NCBI RefSeq assembly: GCF_001687545.1
Contig: NZ_CP016545.1
Span: 2,217,001 to 2,281,000 of the forward strand
Source: Paraurantiacibacter namhicola
GTDB taxonomy: Bacteria; Pseudomonadota; Alphaproteobacteria; Sphingomonadales; Sphingomonadaceae
Direction: 5' to 3'
DNA length: 64,000 nt
The first letter of the stretch is position 1. Every line of letters begins with the position of its first letter. This document shows positions 43,804 to 53,822 of the stretch, piece by piece. The notes under the pieces were generated by a model. The model saw nothing but the letters and a program-made list of their open reading frames with translations. It had not been told where the DNA came from and did no database searches. A program made the position numbers and the translations under genes.

Positions 43804-45663
43804 TTATTGGTTGTTCTGCCGGCCGAGGAAGCGCGGGATCTTCAGCGAGCCGCCATCATCATCCTCGTCATCGCCGTCTTCCTCGTCGGAGGAGGACGAA
43901 CCGCCACCGCGCGAGAGATTGGCCATGCGTTCGAACAGCGTGCTGCCACCGCCTGCGGCGGCTGCCGGTGCGGCAGGTGCAGCTTGCTCGGGCGCATCAC
44001 CGCCAGCGTCACCATCGGCCGCCTCGTCCGAAGCGCCGCCCAACATCCGGCTCCGCCGGCCACTCGCGCCGATCGGGCGCACGGGTGCATCTTCTTCGGC
44101 AAGGCGGTCTGCGTCGAGCAGCAGTTCGTCCTGCTCGTCCGCCGTTTCGCCAGCATTATCGGCGCCTGCGTCGGAAGAGGCGCCGTCATTGGCGGCTTCG
44201 TCCGTCAGTTCCAGTTCGCCTGCATCGTCGCCGTCGCTGGATGGCATGTCGCCCCAGTCGTCACCGTCGTCTGCGGCGTCACCGGATCCGTCACCGTCTT
44301 CCGCAGCGCCGCGTTCGATGCGGGTGGTTTCCAGCGAGCCGTAGCCGCCTTCGTCACCTGCGGAGATGCTGTCGTCCACGGCCGGATCGGCCAGGCCGTC
44401 ACCGGCGCTTTCGTCTTCGTAACCCTCGTCGCCTTCAGGCTCTCCGGGATCATAGGCTTCGGGCATCTTGATGCCGCCGCCTTCGGACATGCCGCCTTCA
44501 CCGGACATTCCATCATCGTCGGGGATGCCGGAACCGAGGCTGGCGAAACCGGGCTCGGAGCCGCCCATGCTGTCATCATAGGCCGCTTCTTCCTCGGCCA
44601 GCTCGTCGTCCGTGGGCAGGGGAAGGACCGGCTTCTTCGGCCCGCGCGCGCTGGACAGAGCCGAGGGGCGGTTGTCCTGCATGGTCTGCGCCGCGCCGCT
44701 GCCTTCGATGCCGGTCGCGACCACGCTGACGCGGATCTTGCCTTCCAGGTCCGGATTGAAGGCGCTGCCCCAGATGATGTTGGCTTCCTGGTCGACCAGC
44801 TCGCGAATGTGGTTCGCGGCTTCGTCGATCTCCAGCAGCTTCATGTCTTCGCCGCCGATGATGGAGATGATGACGCCCTTGGCACCCTGCATGCTCACAC
44901 CGTCCAGCAGCGGATTGGCGATGGCGCGTTCGGCGGCCTCGAGCGCGCGGTTGTCGCCCTCGCCTTCGCCCGTGCCCATCATGGCCTTGCCCATCTCGCC
45001 CATGACGGAGCGGACATCGGCAAAGTCGAGGTTGATGAGGCCCGGCATCACCATCAGGTCCGTGATGGAGCGCACGCCCTGCTGCAGCACTTCGTCTGCC
45101 AGCTGGAACGCTTCCTTGAAGGTGGTTTCCGCCTTGGCCACCAGGAACAGGTTCTGGTTGGGAATGACGATCAGCGTATCGACGTGCTTCTGCAGCTCCT
45201 CGATACCGGCTTCGGCGCTGCGCATGCGGCGCGTGCCTTCGAACAGGAACGGCTTGGTCACCACGCCCACGGTCAGCACGCCCTTCTTGCGCGCGGTCTC
45301 CGCGATCACGGGCGCTGCGCCCGTGCCGGTGCCGCCGCCCATGCCGGCCGCGATGAAGACCATGTTCACGCCGTCCAGCGCGCGTTCCAGCTCCTCGACC
45401 GTTTCCTCTGCCGCGGCGCGGCCCACTTCGGGGCGGCTGCCAGCGCCAAGGCCCTGGGTGATTTCGGGGCCAAGCTGGATGCGATGTTCGGCCACTGCGT
45501 TGTTCAGCGCCTGCGCATCGGTGTTGGCAACGATGAAATCGACGCCTTCGATCTCGCTTTCGATCATGTTGGCGATGGCGTTGCCGCCCGCGCCGCCCAC
45601 GCCGATCACGGTGATGCGCGGACGCAGTTCGTCAGCGGAAGGCGGGCCGATATTGATGCTCAT
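43804..45663 (-). CDS. ftsZ: Cell division protein FtsZ with very long acidic linker
   Basis: This 619-residue tubulin-like GTPase forms the division ring. The GTPase core (about 12-320) has the G-box GGGTGTG (109-115), the T7 loop [10 protein letters not shown] (211-220) and [10 protein letters not shown] (20-29). The C-terminal anchor peptide [14 protein letters not shown] (606-619) contacts FtsA. The linker between (about 321-605) is about 285 residues, rich in D/E/G/S and far longer than usual. ATG 45663 was chosen (MSINIGPP). Unlike the rest of the cluster it has its own 137-bp upstream region with cell-cycle-type signals. Confidence 0.97.
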   Translation of the reverse strand: MSINIGPPSADELRPRITVIGVGGAGGNAIANMIESEIEGVDFIVANTDAQALNNAVAEHRIQLGPEITQGLGAGSRPEVGRAAAEETVEELERALDGVNMVFIAAGMGGGTGTGAAPVIAETARKKGVLTVGVVTKPFLFEGTRRMRSAEAGIEELQKHVDTLIVIPNQNLFLVAKAETTFKEAFQLADEVLQQGVRSITDLMVMPGLINLDFADVRSVMGEMGKAMMGTGEGEGDNRALEAAERAIANPLLDGVSMQGAKGVIISIIGGEDMKLLEIDEAANHIRELVDQEANIIWGSAFNPDLEGKIRVSVVATGIEGSGAAQTMQDNRPSALSSARGPKKPVLPLPTDDELAEEEAAYDDSMGGSEPGFASLGSGIPDDDGMSGEGGMSEGGGIKMPEAYDPGEPEGDEGYEDESAGDGLADPAVDDSISAGDEGGYGSLETTRIERGAAEDGDGSGDAADDGDDWGDMPSSDGDDAGELELTDEAANDGASSDAGADNAGETADEQDELLLDADRLAEEDAPVRPIGASGRRSRMLGGASDEAADGDAGGDAPEQAAPAAPAAAAGGGSTLFERMANLSRGGGSSSSDEEDGDDEDDDGGSLKIPRFLGRQNNQ

Positions 45664-45800
45664 GTCATGTCTCCCGGGTGGACCCCGTGCAAATTTTCGC
45701 ATCCGCTTGTGCCACAAAGGGAATCACGGGTGCAAAACCTATTTCCAACTATCCACAGCCGCCCTCGCCCGGTTCATCGCGGGGGATCGGGCGGCGTGGC
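45664..45800 (-). promoter_or_regulatory. ftsZ upstream region with DnaA-box- and GANTC-like sites
   Basis: This is the only gap in the dcw cluster. CTATCCACA (45749-45757) matches the DnaA box TTATCCACA in 8 of 9 bases. GAATC at 45721-45725 is a CcrM GANTC methylation site. The heptamer GTGCAAA occurs twice. In Caulobacter both DnaA and GANTC methylation act on ftsZ transcription, so similar control is inferred. No clear -35/-10 pair was chosen. Confidence 0.5.
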
Positions 45801-47084
45801 CTAGAAATGCTCCTTCATCGCCGCCACGACGCGGCGCACCTGGCCGACCCAGCCGAAGTCGGTGACCTTGTGCCGCCCCGCCCCGACAGAGCGGATATCG
45901 GCCGGCTCGTCCGCTGCATAAAGCACCAGTCCGGCCAGCGTAGCGAAGCCCGGCGTGGCATGCGCCTCCGGCAATCCGCGTAGCGAGGGGGCGCGCCCGA
46001 TGCGCACCGGCATGCCCAGCGCGGACTGCGCGTAATCGGCCAGCCCGGCCATTTCCGCACCGCCGCCGGTCAGCACGACCTGACGCGCTGCCGTGCCGCT
46101 GCCGGAATAGCCGAGCGTTTCCAGCGCCCTGCCCACTTCGGTCATCAGCGCGTCCAGTTCCCCGGTCACGATGGCGATCAGTTCGGAGCGCGGGATGCGT
46201 CCGCGATCGTCCGTCCCGCGGGCCACGGCGGCATCGTCATTCGGCCCGGCGACCGGGATCATTTCCTTGCGATCCGCCGGGCTGGCGACGGCAGACCCGT
46301 TGACGCATTTCAGCCGCTCCGCCTGGAACCGCTTGATGCCGAACGCGCTGGCAATGGCATCGGTGATATCCGCGCTGCCATGCGGGATGGCGGCGAGCCC
46401 CACCAGCATGCCGGCGGCATAGACCGCCACATTGGTGACTTCCGCGCCCATTTCCACCAGCGCCGCGCCAAGGTCGCGTTCCTCTTCGGACAATACGGCA
46501 TAGCCGGCGGCCAGCGGGCTGGCGACAATGCCTTCGACGTCCAGGTGCGCGCTTTCCACCGCCTCGCGCACGTTGCGCATGGGGGCGCCATCGGCCAGCA
46601 GGGAATGGATATCGACGCCCAGCCGCTCTGCATGCAGGCCCACGGGATTGGCCACGCCATCGGCGCCGTCCAGGAAATAGCAGGCCGGGTGCGCGTGCAG
46701 CACCATGCGGCCATCGGGCTGGACCACGTCCTGCGCGGCGAGCAGCAGGTGCTCCACGTCCTCTTCCTCGATCCGGCGGCCACCGATCTCGATCTCCACC
46801 GGGTCCACCCGGCTGGCGAGGCCCGCGCCGGACGATCCGATCCAGACGCTGGAGACATTGTGGCCGGACAGTTTCTCCGCCTTTTCCAGCGCATCGCGCA
46901 CGGCATAGGTCGCCGCCGCCATGTCCGTGACGTAACCCCGGCGGATGCCTTGCGCCATGCGGTGGCCGCTGCCCAGCACCTGCATCTCGCCATTCTCGGC
47001 GATCCCGGCGATCATGGCGGAGACGCGGAAGGAGCCGATGTTCACGGCCCCGAACAGGCGTTCGATGTTCGGCTGATGCGCCAT
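45801..47084 (-). CDS. ftsA: Cell division protein FtsA
   Basis: This 427-residue actin-like protein tethers FtsZ to the membrane. It has the N-terminal GAVNIGSFRVSAMIA (phosphate loop 1), the SHS2/1C-domain region, VEMGAEVTNVAVYAAG and the adenosine loop VLTGGGAEMAGL. A C-terminal amphipathic helix (VGQVRRVVAAMKEHF) serves as the membrane anchor. ATG 47084 shares a base with the ftsQ stop (TAATG). It is followed by the 137-bp gap to ftsZ. Confidence 0.95.
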   Translation of the reverse strand: MAHQPNIERLFGAVNIGSFRVSAMIAGIAENGEMQVLGSGHRMAQGIRRGYVTDMAAATYAVRDALEKAEKLSGHNVSSVWIGSSGAGLASRVDPVEIEIGGRRIEEEDVEHLLLAAQDVVQPDGRMVLHAHPACYFLDGADGVANPVGLHAERLGVDIHSLLADGAPMRNVREAVESAHLDVEGIVASPLAAGYAVLSEEERDLGAALVEMGAEVTNVAVYAAGMLVGLAAIPHGSADITDAIASAFGIKRFQAERLKCVNGSAVASPADRKEMIPVAGPNDDAAVARGTDDRGRIPRSELIAIVTGELDALMTEVGRALETLGYSGSGTAARQVVLTGGGAEMAGLADYAQSALGMPVRIGRAPSLRGLPEAHATPGFATLAGLVLYAADEPADIRSVGAGRHKVTDFGWVGQVRRVVAAMKEHF

Positions 47085-47995
47085 TACGATCCTTCCGTCA
47101 CGTCGAGCTGTTCCTTGTCCGCGCAATCGGGGCACCGCAGGTAAATGCGATCCGGCGTGCGCATGTCGAAGGCCGTGACCTTGCCGCCGATCAGGCGGTT
47201 GGTGCCGTCCAGCCGCGCGAAGTCGATCAGCGCAGCGGCGGCCTTTTCCTCACCTCGCGGCAGGCTGAGCACCTGCCCGCTGCCGAAGGTCAGGTCCCAG
47301 CGGCGATTGCCGATCCATTCCGCGCCCTTCACCTGCGGGCGCAGCGCGGGCGCGGCATCAAGCAAGCGGTCGAGCGCCTCCACCTGCGCCTGCGCGCCGG
47401 GGCCTTCGACCACCAGCATATCCTTCGCCGCTGCGGCGGAAATCGGTTCCAGCGCGTGGCCGGTCACATCGATCAGCACCAGCCGGTCCGGCTTGCGCAG
47501 CGCGGCATAGGGCTCGCGCTCCTGCACATGGACGCGGATCGTGCCCGGCAGGTGGCGGCTGACGCTGGCATCCTTCACCCAGCTGAGTTCCATCACGTCC
47601 GCCCGCACGGCGTCGAGGTCTATCTCCGCCATGGAGCGGCCCTTGCGGCCCAGCACGATATCATCGACCCGGCGCGGGTTCAGCCGCTCCGTCCCCGTCG
47701 TCCCGACCTGGCTAACCTTGTAACCCAGGCCCGCCACCCATGTGCTGTATTGCTTGTGCGCGATGGCGGTCAGCCCGGCATAGGCCGCGACGCCGTAAGC
47801 CGCTGCCAGCAAGCCGCCGATGATCAGCACCAGGAAGATGCGATGAAGCTGTTCTTCGGTGAAGGGTAGCAGCCGCAGCAGCGCGCCAAACAGGCTGCTG
47901 GTCTGCTTCGTTGCCTTCCTAACCTGCCGCTTGGTGCCCTGCGCGCGGGCCTGCCGGCGCACGCCCGTGGACTTGCGGCGGATCGTCTGCGCCAT
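47084..47995 (-). CDS. ftsQ: Cell division protein FtsQ/DivIB
   Basis: This 303-residue bitopic protein has a basic cytoplasmic tail (about 1-45), a single membrane segment (about 51-72), a POTRA domain from about 100 (TGTERLNPRRVDDIVLGRKG) and the C-terminal beta domain. It bridges the FtsA/FtsK side with FtsL-FtsB at the septum. The long Arg/Lys/Thr-rich cytoplasmic start is common in alphaproteobacteria. Its ATG shares one base with the ddl stop (TGATG), and its TAA overlaps the ftsA start. Confidence 0.93.
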   Translation of the reverse strand: MAQTIRRKSTGVRRQARAQGTKRQVRKATKQTSSLFGALLRLLPFTEEQLHRIFLVLIIGGLLAAAYGVAAYAGLTAIAHKQYSTWVAGLGYKVSQVGTTGTERLNPRRVDDIVLGRKGRSMAEIDLDAVRADVMELSWVKDASVSRHLPGTIRVHVQEREPYAALRKPDRLVLIDVTGHALEPISAAAAKDMLVVEGPGAQAQVEALDRLLDAAPALRPQVKGAEWIGNRRWDLTFGSGQVLSLPRGEEKAAAALIDFARLDGTNRLIGGKVTAFDMRTPDRIYLRCPDCADKEQLDVTEGS

Positions 47996-48963
47996 CAGCC
48001 GCCCTGCCCTTCAGGCGCGAAATGCGCCAGCGCATCGGCGATGATCGCCTCGACGAGGTCCGGATAATCGATGCCGCAATATTTCGCCTGTTCGGGCACG
48101 AGGCTGAGCGGCGTCATGCCCGGCTGCGTATTGGTTTCCAGCACGAAGAGGCCATCTGCCCCGCGCTCGTCATCCCAGCGGAAGTCCGTGCGGCTCGTGC
48201 CCCGGCAGCCGAGCACTTCATGCGCTTTCAGCGCATATTCGCGGCACAGGGCAGCGATGTCGTCCGGGATCTCGGCTGGGCAGACATGGTCGGTCATACC
48301 ATCCGTGTACTTGGCATCGAAATCATAAAAGCCGCTCTTGGGAACGAGCTCCGTCACCGCCAGTGCGCGCGGACCGTCCGGGCCGGCCATTACCGCCGTC
48401 GTCATCTCGCGGCCGCGAATGTACGGCTCGGCGAGCAGCGTTTCGAATTGCTGCCACGGCCCCTCCGCATCGCGGGCGATGGGATTGCCGTAATTGCTGT
48501 CATCCGTGACGATGGCGACGCCCACGCTGGAGCCTTCGTTGACCGGTTTCAGCACGTAAGGCCGCGGGATCGGGTCGCCTTCGAAAAGGTCCGCGCTCTT
48601 CACGATGGTCCCTTCCGGCATCGGGATGCCTGCGGGGACCAGGGCCTGCTTCGTCAGCTCCTTGTCGATCGCGATAACGGAGGTGGCGAGGCCGGAATGC
48701 GTATAGGGCACGCCCATCAGGTCCAGCATGCCCTGCACCGTGCCATCTTCTCCGGGCACGCCGTGCAGCGCGTTGAACACTACATCCGGCGCAGCCTCTG
48801 CAATGCGCGCGGCGACCTGCCGGTCCATGTCGATCCGCGTGACCTTGTGGCCCTTGCCCTCCAGCGCATCGGCCACGCCATCGCCGCTCATCAGCGAAAC
48901 GGGGCGTTCGTTCGCCCAGCCACCCATCAGGACTGCAACGTGGAGTTTCCGGTCGAGGCTCAT
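47995..48963 (-). CDS. ddl: D-alanine--D-alanine ligase
   Basis: This 322-residue ATP-grasp enzyme supplies D-Ala-D-Ala for the peptidoglycan stem peptide. It has VLMGGWANERPVSL (N-terminal substrate loop), LNALHGVPGEDGTVQGML, KPVNEGSSVGV (ATP site) and the C-terminal LETNTQPGMTPLSLVPEQA with metal ligands. ATG 48963 ([11 protein letters not shown]) overlaps the murB stop by 4 bp (ATGA). A longer upstream frame is less likely. Length and motifs are complete. Confidence 0.96.
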   Translation of the reverse strand: MSLDRKLHVAVLMGGWANERPVSLMSGDGVADALEGKGHKVTRIDMDRQVAARIAEAAPDVVFNALHGVPGEDGTVQGMLDLMGVPYTHSGLATSVIAIDKELTKQALVPAGIPMPEGTIVKSADLFEGDPIPRPYVLKPVNEGSSVGVAIVTDDSNYGNPIARDAEGPWQQFETLLAEPYIRGREMTTAVMAGPDGPRALAVTELVPKSGFYDFDAKYTDGMTDHVCPAEIPDDIAALCREYALKAHEVLGCRGTSRTDFRWDDERGADGLFVLETNTQPGMTPLSLVPEQAKYCGIDYPDLVEAIIADALAHFAPEGQGG

Positions 48964-49919
48964 GGCCGTCCCACCCGCTTGATTTCCCATTCCAGTGTCA
49001 CGCCGGTCTTTTCCGCCACGCGGCGGCGGACTTCTTCGCCCAGGCCTTCGATGTCGGCGCTGGTCGCATCATCCTTGTTGATCAGGAAGTTCGTGTGCTT
49101 CTCGCTCACCTGCGCGCCGCCCATCTGCAGGCCGCGGCAGCCGGCCTCGTCCACCAGCTGCCAGGCCTTCCCGCCCTCGGGGTTCTTGAAGGTGGAGCCG
49201 CCCGTCTTGGTGCGAAGCGGCTGCGATTGCTCGCGCGCATCGGCGATGCGGTCCATTTCCGCGCCGATTTCCTCCGGGTCGCCGGGCGTGCCCTTGAAGC
49301 GGGCCGCGATCACGATAGCGCCTTCCGGCAGGGCGGAGTGGCGATAGGAATATTGCAGGTCGGCCGCCGGGACGGTCACATGGCTGCCGTCGGGCATCAG
49401 CAAGTCGCAATCGACCAGAATGTCCGCCACCTCACGGCCATAGGCGCCGCCATTCATGCGCACGAAGCCGCCCACGGTGCCGGGGATGCCGCGCAGGAAT
49501 TCCAGCCCCGCGACGCCCGCATCGCGCGCGGTGGAGGAGACCAGGATCCCGCTCGCCCCGCCGCCGCAGGACATGACGCAGTCGCCGACATGTTCGGCCT
49601 GCGCGAACGGCTTGCCCAGCCGCACGACCACGCCCGGGACGCCGCCGTCACGGATGATGAGGTTGCTGCCCAGCCCAAGCGCCATGACCGGCGTGCCCGG
49701 CTCCATCTGGCCAAGGAAGGCGATGAGGTCTTCGGTGTCCTCCGGCTCGAACAGCCAGTCCGCCGCGCCGCCGCTCTTGAACCAGACCAGCTTGGCGAGC
49801 GGTGCGTTTCGCGTCAGCTTGCCGCGCACTTCGAAGGGCATCATGCCGTCCGTGCCCGGTGCCTCCTCGCTGCCGGGCGCGCCGCCCTGCCACACTGTCC
49901 ATTCGTCCGGCTGCATCAT
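48960..49919 (-). CDS. murB: UDP-N-acetylmuramate dehydrogenase
   Basis: This 319-residue FAD enzyme reduces UDP-GlcNAc-enolpyruvate to UDP-MurNAc. FAD-binding [54 protein letters not shown] and the C-terminal [17 protein letters not shown] are present (type I MurB). ATG 49919 overlaps the murC stop (ATGA). The following ATG (49916) is an alternative. The N-terminal 25 residues before the conserved [12 protein letters not shown] are variable. Confidence 0.96.
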   Translation of the reverse strand: MMQPDEWTVWQGGAPGSEEAPGTDGMMPFEVRGKLTRNAPLAKLVWFKSGGAADWLFEPEDTEDLIAFLGQMEPGTPVMALGLGSNLIIRDGGVPGVVVRLGKPFAQAEHVGDCVMSCGGGASGILVSSTARDAGVAGLEFLRGIPGTVGGFVRMNGGAYGREVADILVDCDLLMPDGSHVTVPAADLQYSYRHSALPEGAIVIAARFKGTPGDPEEIGAEMDRIADAREQSQPLRTKTGGSTFKNPEGGKAWQLVDEAGCRGLQMGGAQVSEKHTNFLINKDDATSADIEGLGEEVRRRVAEKTGVTLEWEIKRVGRP

Positions 49920-51346
49920 TTCGCCCTGGCCTGCCATTCGGCCACGTCTGCTGCGAGGCCCGCGGCCCATTTGGTGATGTCGCCTGCGCCGAGGCACACG
50001 ATGAGGTCGCCCGGCTGCACTTCGGCGGCCAGCGTTTCTGCCAGGTCGGCGGGTCCGGAGACTTCGCTCGCCGCGCGGTGGCCGCGATCCTTCAGGCCCG
50101 CGACCAGCGCTGCGGCATCCGCCCCGTCGATGGGATCCTCGCCCGCGGCATAGACCGGCGCGACATAGACCACATCGGCATCGTTGAAGGCGCCCTGGAA
50201 CTCATCCATAAGATCGTTGAGGCGGGAATAGCGGTGCGGCTGTGCGACCGCGATCACGCGATTGGCGGCAGCTTCGCGCGCTGCCCCAAGCACGGCGCGG
50301 ATTTCCACCGGATGGTGCGCGTAATCGTCGATTACCTGCGCGGCATTGCCCTCGCCAAACGCGATGGAGCCGACACGGCTGAACCGGCGGCGCACCCCGC
50401 CGAACTTGGCAAAGCCGTTGCAGATCGTCTCGTCGTCGCAGCCCATTTCTATCGCCACGGCGATGGCGGCGAGTGCGTTCTGCACATTGTGGCGGCCCGG
50501 CATGGGCAGGTCGATATTGTCGATCCGCCGGACGCTGCCGTCGCGCTGGCGCAGCACGGCATCGAAGCGGTTGCCGCCTTCATGCGGGCGGACATTGTCA
50601 CCGCGCAAGTCCGCCTGGGCGGAGAAGCCATAGGTCATCACACGCCGGTCGCGCACCTTGGCGATCACGTTCTGGACTTCGGGATGGTCGACGCAAAGGA
50701 TGGCCGCGCCGTAAAATGGCACGTTCTCGATGAATTCGACGAAGGCGTCCTTCACCGCGTCGAAGCTGCCGTAATGGTCCAGGTGCTCGGGATCGATATT
50801 GGTGACGACCGCGATTGTCCCGTCCAGCCGCAGGAAGCTGCCGTCGCTCTCGTCTGCCTCCACCACCATCCAGTCCGATTCCCCGACGCGGGCGTTGGAG
50901 CCGTATTGTTCGATGATGCCGCCATTGATGACGGTGGGATCGATCTTGCCGGCATCCAGCAGCGCGGCCACCATGCTGGTGGTCGTCGTCTTGCCATGCG
51001 TGCCGGCCACCGCGACCGTGCTCTTCAGCCGCATCAGCTCGGCCAGCATTTCCGCGCGGCGCACCACTGGGATGCGGTTTTCCAGCGCGGCGGCAACTTC
51101 CGGATTGGTCCGGCGCACGGCCGTGGAAGTGACGATCACGGCCGCATCCGCGACATTGGCCGCATCGTGCCCGATATGGATGGTAACGCCGCGTTCGCGC
51201 AGGCGCTGCACCCCCGGTCCTTCGGCAATATCGCTGCCCTGCACGGTGTAGCCGAGGTTATGCATCACCTCCGCAATGCCGGACATGCCGATGCCGCCAA
51301 TGCCGACGAAATGGACCGTGCCGATATCGGTGGGAACGCCCTTCAT
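49916..51346 (-). CDS. murC: UDP-N-acetylmuramate--L-alanine ligase
   Basis: This 476-residue Mur ligase adds L-Ala to UDP-MurNAc. It has [20 protein letters not shown] (11-30), the ATP loop [15 protein letters not shown], the [13 protein letters not shown] segment and [15 protein letters not shown] 51346 gives [14 protein letters not shown] and overlaps the murG stop (ATGA). The frame is open further upstream, but that is shifted murG sequence. Standard length. Confidence 0.97.
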   Translation of the reverse strand: MKGVPTDIGTVHFVGIGGIGMSGIAEVMHNLGYTVQGSDIAEGPGVQRLRERGVTIHIGHDAANVADAAVIVTSTAVRRTNPEVAAALENRIPVVRRAEMLAELMRLKSTVAVAGTHGKTTTTSMVAALLDAGKIDPTVINGGIIEQYGSNARVGESDWMVVEADESDGSFLRLDGTIAVVTNIDPEHLDHYGSFDAVKDAFVEFIENVPFYGAAILCVDHPEVQNVIAKVRDRRVMTYGFSAQADLRGDNVRPHEGGNRFDAVLRQRDGSVRRIDNIDLPMPGRHNVQNALAAIAVAIEMGCDDETICNGFAKFGGVRRRFSRVGSIAFGEGNAAQVIDDYAHHPVEIRAVLGAAREAAANRVIAVAQPHRYSRLNDLMDEFQGAFNDADVVYVAPVYAAGEDPIDGADAAALVAGLKDRGHRAASEVSGPADLAETLAAEVQPGDLIVCLGAGDITKWAAGLAADVAEWQARAK

Positions 51347-52551
51347 CGTGCCGGCTCCTTCGCCGCGCCCTGCGCGACAGACTGCCCCTGCGTCGCGCCG
51401 CGAGCGTTGTTGCCGCCCACGCGGATGACGTCCTGGATCGTATCCCCGCCGAAGCTTTCCATCAGGTCCGCTAGGTCCTTTGCCGCATCGGGGCGGCCGC
51501 AATTCCATGCGGCATGGGCGGCGGTGGCGAGCGTGTCGGGCCGCTTGGCCAGCGCGCCGATCTGCTTGGCGAGTTCCTTGGCCGAGAAATTGTTCTGGCG
51601 GATGGAGCGCGCCCCGCCCGCCTTCACGATCTCGCGCGTGTTGGCAGCCTGGTGGTCGTCCGTCGCGATGGGTAGCGGCACCAGGATCGCCGGGCGGCCC
51701 ACGGCGGTCAGTTCCGCGATGGTGCTGGCCCCGGCGCGCCCGATGAACAGGTGTGCATCGGCAAGGCGCTCGGCCATGTTCTCGAAATAAGTGCCCAGTT
51801 CGGCGGGAATGTCGTGCCCGGCGTAGCGCGCGCGCACCGCGTCGAGGTCTTCCGGGCGGCACTGCTGCGTCACCTGCAGGCGGCTGCGCAGCGCAGGCGG
51901 CAGCATGGCAAGACCATCGGGGACCACTTCGCTCAGCACGCGCGCACCCTGGCTGCCGCCGGTGACGAGCACGCGCAGCAGGCCGTCCTGCGTGAAGGGA
52001 GGGAATTCCTCCTCCCGCAGTGCCAGCACGCCCGCGCGCACCGGATTGCCGACAAGGTGGACCTTTTCGCGGTGCGCATCCTTCAGGCGGGCGACATCGG
52101 GATAGGCTGTGGCAATCGCCTTCACCCCACCCGCCAGCAGGCGATTGACGCGGCCCAGCACGGCGTTCTGTTCATGGATGACGGAAGGGACTTCCGCCTT
52201 GCGCGCAGCCAAAAGCGCAGGAAGCGCAGGGTATCCGCCAAAGCCGATTACGGCGGTCGGCTCGAACGTCTCGAACAGGCGCAGCGCCATGCTGCGGCCT
52301 TCCCACACGGCCTTTGCACCGGAGAACCACTTCAGCGGGTTCTTGCCGAAGCGGCCAGCAGGCAGGACATGGGCAGGCAGGAAATCGGGCTTGCCGGGGA
52401 TGGCCGCGCCGCGCTCGTCCGTCACCAGCGCAACGTGATGGCCGCGCCGGTCCAGTTCCTGCGCCAGCGCGAAGGCAGGCGTCAGATGGCCGCCCGTGCC
52501 GCCTGCGGCGAGGACGAAGTGGCGCGAAGGCCCTGCCGGCGCCTGTGTCAT
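51343..52551 (-). CDS. murG: UDP-GlcNAc--undecaprenyl-PP-MurNAc-pentapeptide transferase
   Basis: This 402-residue GT28 enzyme converts lipid I to lipid II at the inner membrane. It has the G-loops [16 protein letters not shown] (15-30) and [15 protein letters not shown], and the donor site with [20 protein letters not shown]. The C-terminus is about 30 residues longer than usual and rich in Gly/Ala/Gln. Its ATG overlaps the ftsW stop (ATGA), and its stop overlaps the murC start. Confidence 0.97.
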   Translation of the reverse strand: MTQAPAGPSRHFVLAAGGTGGHLTPAFALAQELDRRGHHVALVTDERGAAIPGKPDFLPAHVLPAGRFGKNPLKWFSGAKAVWEGRSMALRLFETFEPTAVIGFGGYPALPALLAARKAEVPSVIHEQNAVLGRVNRLLAGGVKAIATAYPDVARLKDAHREKVHLVGNPVRAGVLALREEEFPPFTQDGLLRVLVTGGSQGARVLSEVVPDGLAMLPPALRSRLQVTQQCRPEDLDAVRARYAGHDIPAELGTYFENMAERLADAHLFIGRAGASTIAELTAVGRPAILVPLPIATDDHQAANTREIVKAGGARSIRQNNFSAKELAKQIGALAKRPDTLATAAHAAWNCGRPDAAKDLADLMESFGGDTIQDVIRVGGNNARGATQGQSVAQGAAKEPAR

Positions 52552-53822
52552 GCTGCAATACCCTTCCCGGCATCGCGGGCGGATTGCCCTGCGCGCCTGT
52601 CGAAAGGCACCTTTTGCCCCCTGCGGTTGGCGAAAGCCAGACCCTCGCGGCTCAGGAACGGGTTACGGCGGGTGAATGCCAGCAGCAGACCCACCACCGC
52701 GCAGGTCGCAATCGTGCTGGACCCGCCATAGCTGACCAGCGGCAGCGTCATGCCTTTCGATGGGAACAGCTGCAGGTTCACCAGCATGTTGATGAAGGCC
52801 TGCCCGCCGAAGAATGCCGCCAGGCCGCTGGCGGCCAGCAGGCGGAAAATGTCCTCTTCGCCCACCATGCGGACGAAAACGCGCAGCACGATGGACAGGT
52901 ACAGGATCACCACCACGGCGCAGGTCAGCAGGCCCAGCTCCTCCCCGATGACCGAGAAGATGTAATCCGTATGCGCTTCGGGCAGGCGCATCTTCTGTTC
53001 GCCCAGCCACAGGCCGGTGCCCGTCCAGCCGCCGGCCATCAGCGTACGGCTTGCCAGGTCCACCTGGTCGAACGCCGTTCCGCCGCCAAGGAAGGCATCG
53101 ATGCGGTGGCGCGCATTGTCATAGAAGAGGTACGCCGCGACCAGCGCCATGGAACCGAGGCCCGCCATCACCGCCACGCGCTGCACCGGCAGGCCCGCCA
53201 GCAGCACCATCACGAACCATGCCCCGACGAACAGGATCGCTCCGCCAAGGTTGGGTTGCAGCATCATCAGGAAGACGACGGCGGCCAGCATCGCACCGCT
53301 CGTCTGGATTACCGGCATGTCCGGGTCGCGCGTGCGCCAGGACAGCACCCACGCCAGCACGATGGCAAAACCGGGTTTCAGGAATTCGCTGGGTTGGAAA
53401 CGCATGCCAAGGTCCAGCCAGCGCCGCGCGCCGTTCACTTCGCTGCCGATCAGCGGCACCAGCATCAGGAAGCCGAAGAACACCGCCGCCGCCACGATGC
53501 CGCCGCGCCGCAAATGCTCGCGCGGGACCAGGCTGATGCCGATCATGGTTGCCAGCCCCATCACCTGCCAGACGATGTGTCGCATCCAGAAATAGCTGCC
53601 GGGGAGCGTTGTCTCGGACGTGGAAAGCCGCGCGGCGCTGGCGGGCGATGCCACGGCCACGGCCAGCGAGCCGAGCACCATCAGGCCCAGGATCAGGCCC
53701 AGCAGCACCCGGTCAACTTCTCGCCACCAGATACGGACATGGTCCTTCCAGTCGCGGCGCAGGCGCGGCGCGGGCGGTGGGGACTGACCTGGCAAGGGGA
53801 CATATGGGCGCTTGGCGTTCAT
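52548..53822 (-). CDS. ftsW: Peptidoglycan glycosyltransferase FtsW (SEDS family)
   Basis: This 424-residue polytopic SEDS protein polymerises lipid II at the septum with FtsI. Ten hydrophobic segments follow a Pro/Arg-rich N-terminus. Family motifs are GARRWLDLGMRFQPSEFLKP, AHTDYIFSVIGEELGL and the PLVSYGGSSTIATC block near the end. ATG 53822 begins [12 protein letters not shown] and overlaps the murD stop (ATGA). The long upstream frame is shifted murD sequence. The cytosolic C-terminal tail is about 50 residues. Confidence 0.96.
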   Translation of the reverse strand: MNAKRPYVPLPGQSPPPAPRLRRDWKDHVRIWWREVDRVLLGLILGLMVLGSLAVAVASPASAARLSTSETTLPGSYFWMRHIVWQVMGLATMIGISLVPREHLRRGGIVAAAVFFGFLMLVPLIGSEVNGARRWLDLGMRFQPSEFLKPGFAIVLAWVLSWRTRDPDMPVIQTSGAMLAAVVFLMMLQPNLGGAILFVGAWFVMVLLAGLPVQRVAVMAGLGSMALVAAYLFYDNARHRIDAFLGGGTAFDQVDLASRTLMAGGWTGTGLWLGEQKMRLPEAHTDYIFSVIGEELGLLTCAVVVILYLSIVLRVFVRMVGEEDIFRLLAASGLAAFFGGQAFINMLVNLQLFPSKGMTLPLVSYGGSSTIATCAVVGLLLAFTRRNPFLSREGLAFANRRGQKVPFDRRAGQSARDAGKGIAA

